From NCBI GenBank assembly GCA_002311865.1, contig DBZV01000051.1, positions 1 to 8,535 on the forward strand: a stretch of 8,535 nt of DNA, given 5' to 3'. Position numbers and translations under genes: made by a program. This document shows, piece by piece, positions 7,009 through 8,535 of the stretch. The notes under the pieces are model-generated. The model did no database searches. It worked only from the letters and a program-made list of their open reading frames with translations, and was not told the origin of the DNA. Within the stretch, counting starts at the first letter, position 1. Each line of letters starts with the position of its first letter. The DNA comes from Dehalococcoidia bacterium UBA1151 (GTDB taxonomy: Bacteria; Chloroflexota; Dehalococcoidia; Lucifugimonadales; Lucifugimonadaceae).

Positions 7009-7112
7009 TGTACGGGATTTTGGGATGGCGCGATTCATTGTAATGGCGTGTTCATCCTCCTACTTCCACGTAAGCACCATTCCTGGCACTGCCGGAAGAT
7101 CGGGCAGCGTAG

Positions 7113-7883
7113 ATGCTCAAAAACACACTGAAAGAGAAACTGAACGCCAACCAGCCAACGGTTGGCCCGTTTGTAAACAGCCCGGCGCCATCACTAGTGG
7201 AGGGCATGGGTTGGCTTGGATTTGACTTTGTAATCATCGACTGTGAGCACGGATCGATGGATTACGAAACGACTGAGAACATGATTCGGGCTGCCGAGCT
7301 GTCCGGCATTACGCCAATCATCAGAATTGGCATGAACATTCAGCAGCACATCCAGCGCTACATGGATGCCGGAGCGCACGGGGTTTTGATTCCTCTTATT
7401 AACAACGCTGCAGACGGCAAAGCGGTGATCGACTCGGTGAAGTATCCGCCGGTTGGCAAGCGCGGCATGTTTGGTGGTCGGCCTACTCGATACGGCCTTC
7501 AGGATACGGCTGAATATCTCAAAGAGGCGAACGAGAATACATTTATCGGTCTCCAGATAGAGACGCTTGAAGGTATTGAAAATCAGGACGAAATTATTGC
7601 CACCGAGGGCGCTGATCTGATCTTCCTGGGACCGGGGGACCTGTCTACTTCATTTGGATATCCCGGCCAGCCCGCGCACCCAAAAGTCATTGAGACGATT
7701 GAAGGACTTACGAAGAAGATTCTGGCTGCGGGCAAACACGTTGGCACCATCACCGCTGATGCGGGACAGGCAAAGCATTGGAATGACATCGGAATCCGGT
7801 GGCATGTGAGTAGTACGAACCGGTTCATCAACGCCGGAGCAGGTTCCTATTTAAGCGACTGCAAAGCAGCATTCGGCAGTTAA
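7113..7883 (+). CDS. HpcH/HpaI-family class II aldolase
   Basis: This is a 256-residue cytoplasmic aldolase of the HpcH/HpaI family, metal-dependent enzymes that cleave 2-keto-3-deoxy acids to pyruvate plus an aldehyde. Motifs in order are FVIIDCEHG with Asp43 and His46 (the catalytic His/Asp region), RIG with Arg71 (the pyruvate-binding arginine), YPPVGKRG (111-118), QIET with Gln148 and Glu150 (metal ligand) and GPGDLSTSFG with Asp176 (metal ligand), followed by GQPAHP. Length is normal for the family. The segment MFGGRPTRYG (119-128) and CEHGSMD differ from the HpaI/GarL forms I know, so the substrate is uncertain. The neighbouring GarR-type dehydrogenase suggests a GarL-like role releasing a semialdehyde. 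ATG 7113 fits the family start. GGAAG at 7094-7098 is a distant ribosome-binding candidate. Confidence 0.9.
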   Translation: MLKNTLKEKLNANQPTVGPFVNSPAPSLVEGMGWLGFDFVIIDCEHGSMDYETTENMIRAAELSGITPIIRIGMNIQQHIQRYMDAGAHGVLIPLINNAADGKAVIDSVKYPPVGKRGMFGGRPTRYGLQDTAEYLKEANENTFIGLQIETLEGIENQDEIIATEGADLIFLGPGDLSTSFGYPGQPAHPKVIETIEGLTKKILAAGKHVGTITADAGQAKHWNDIGIRWHVSSTNRFINAGAGSYLSDCKAAFGS

Positions 7884-7909
7884 CCAACCCGGTAGATTGG
7901 AGAACTTCG

Positions 7910-8535
7910 GTGGCACAGAAAATTGGATTTATTGGAATGGGTTTGATGGGTGTGCCAATGGCGAGCCATCTCGTCGACGCCGGGCACGAAGTTCGCGTCT
8001 GGAACCGGTCACCCGGTAAGACGGATTCGCTGGTGGCACGCGGTGCTATTCAGGCGTCATCTCCAGCGGATGCCGCGGCCAGTAGCGAGGTAACAATCAC
8101 GATTGTCAGTGACTCACAGGATGTTCACGACGTTGTGGCGGGTCCGAACGGGGTTGGTGAGGGTGCAACCGCAGGGTCGATCATCATTGACATGAGCACC
8201 ATTTCGCCCGCCACAAGCAAGGCGCTGGCGGCCGATCTGAAGCAGCGTGAGATCAGTTTCCTGGATGCTCCTGTGACTGGCGGGGTGGCCGGCGCCCAGG
8301 CCGGAACGCTCTCAATATTGGTGGGCGGCGAGGACGAGGCGTTTGCGCGTGCGCTACCCATATTCGAGATTCTGGGCGCCAATGTGACGCACGTTGGCCC
8401 GTCTGGCGCGGGGCACACTTCCAAGCTGGCGAACCAGATGCTGGTGGCTGGCTGCATGATAGGGATCTCCGAGGCCCTTGTGTTCGCGAAGAAGGCAGGG
8501 TTGGACCTGGATAAGTGGTTCTCAGCAGTGGAGAA
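7910..8535 (+). CDS. Beta-hydroxyacid dehydrogenase (GarR/3-hydroxyisobutyrate dehydrogenase family), 3' truncated by window
   Basis: This is an NAD(P)-dependent beta-hydroxyacid dehydrogenase, such as tartronate semialdehyde reductase or 3-hydroxyisobutyrate dehydrogenase. The 208 codons present (family length about 290) include the Rossmann motif GFIGMGLMG (6-14), DMSTISP (94-100), the substrate-binding DAPVTGG (119-125), and GAGHTSKLANQ with catalytic Lys172 and Asn175. The start is GTG 7910, preceded by GGAGA (7899-7903) at 6-nt spacing; the conserved N terminus follows at once. It begins 26 nt after the aldolase stop, so the two genes are probably co-transcribed. In GarL/GarR pathways the aldolase yields tartronate semialdehyde and this enzyme reduces it to glycerate. 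That pairing is the most economical reading, but cofactor and substrate cannot be fixed from this part of the protein. Confidence 0.93.
   Translation, partial: MAQKIGFIGMGLMGVPMASHLVDAGHEVRVWNRSPGKTDSLVARGAIQASSPADAAASSEVTITIVSDSQDVHDVVAGPNGVGEGATAGSIIIDMSTISPATSKALAADLKQREISFLDAPVTGGVAGAQAGTLSILVGGEDEAFARALPIFEILGANVTHVGPSGAGHTSKLANQMLVAGCMIGISEALVFAKKAGLDLDKWFSAVE

Noticed and set aside
6969..7061. Perfect AGGAGG on the minus strand (7056-7061) with a possible 22-residue leader peptide starting at 7038
   Set aside because: AGGAGG is 17 nt from that ATG and abuts another ATG that stops after six codons; no spacing supports initiation, so it is likely chance.
6980..7225. 81-codon + strand open frame beginning in the divergent gap
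   Set aside because: It overlaps the predicted promoter and the start of the aldolase in another frame, with no domain or ribosome-binding site.

Overview
The window is a piece of bacterial chromosome with moderate GC content and dense, ordinary housekeeping genes. The best guess for the host is a Chloroflexota-type bacterium, perhaps Dehalococcoidia or SAR202-like. This rests on gene content alone: an R3H-domain ATPase of the Ycf45/SpoIIIAA type next to tmk, a lipoprotein with an LppX/LprG-like domain, and an aldolase/beta-hydroxyacid dehydrogenase pair. It is an inference, not a demonstrated assignment. No rRNA, tRNA, CRISPR array, transposase or phage gene was seen.

Region 1 (1-4134, + strand) is a tightly packed run of five genes: the 3' end of pdxS, pdxT (TTG start), a two-domain degenerate GNAT-like protein, an AAA-type ATPase with a C-terminal R3H domain, and tmk. 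Gaps are 4, 24, 24 and 10 nt, so the genes are probably co-transcribed, with a possible internal promoter just before the ATPase. PdxS and PdxT together form the glutamine-dependent pyridoxal 5'-phosphate synthase. Tmk makes dTDP. The ATPase probably acts on nucleic acid, and the GNAT-like protein has no known substrate.

Region 2 (4135-4495) is a 361-bp gap between convergent genes. It holds several inverted repeats, one of them a good terminator candidate at 4437-4461, and no gene I can support.

Region 3 (4496-6907, - strand) encodes one large predicted lipoprotein with an unusual architecture: lipoprotein signal, proline-rich linker, LppX-like domain, seven kelch repeats with a very regular 48-residue period, and a complete cyclophilin-type peptidyl-prolyl isomerase at the C terminus. 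Its 5' end is odd. The best ribosome-binding site and ATG are separated from the reading frame by a run of seven T's that is one base out of register.

Region 4 (6908-8535, + strand after a divergent gap) has a clear sigma70-like promoter (6980-7008). It is followed by an HpcH/HpaI-family aldolase and, 26 nt later, a beta-hydroxyacid dehydrogenase (GarR/3-hydroxyisobutyrate dehydrogenase family) that runs off the window. The pair fits a catabolic step in which the aldolase releases a semialdehyde that the dehydrogenase reduces, as in GarL/GarR sugar-diacid breakdown, but the substrate is not proven.

No obviously new multi-gene system is visible. The most notable items are the LppX-kelch-cyclophilin fusion, its out-of-register start, and the unassigned GNAT-like protein in the pdxST-tmk cluster.
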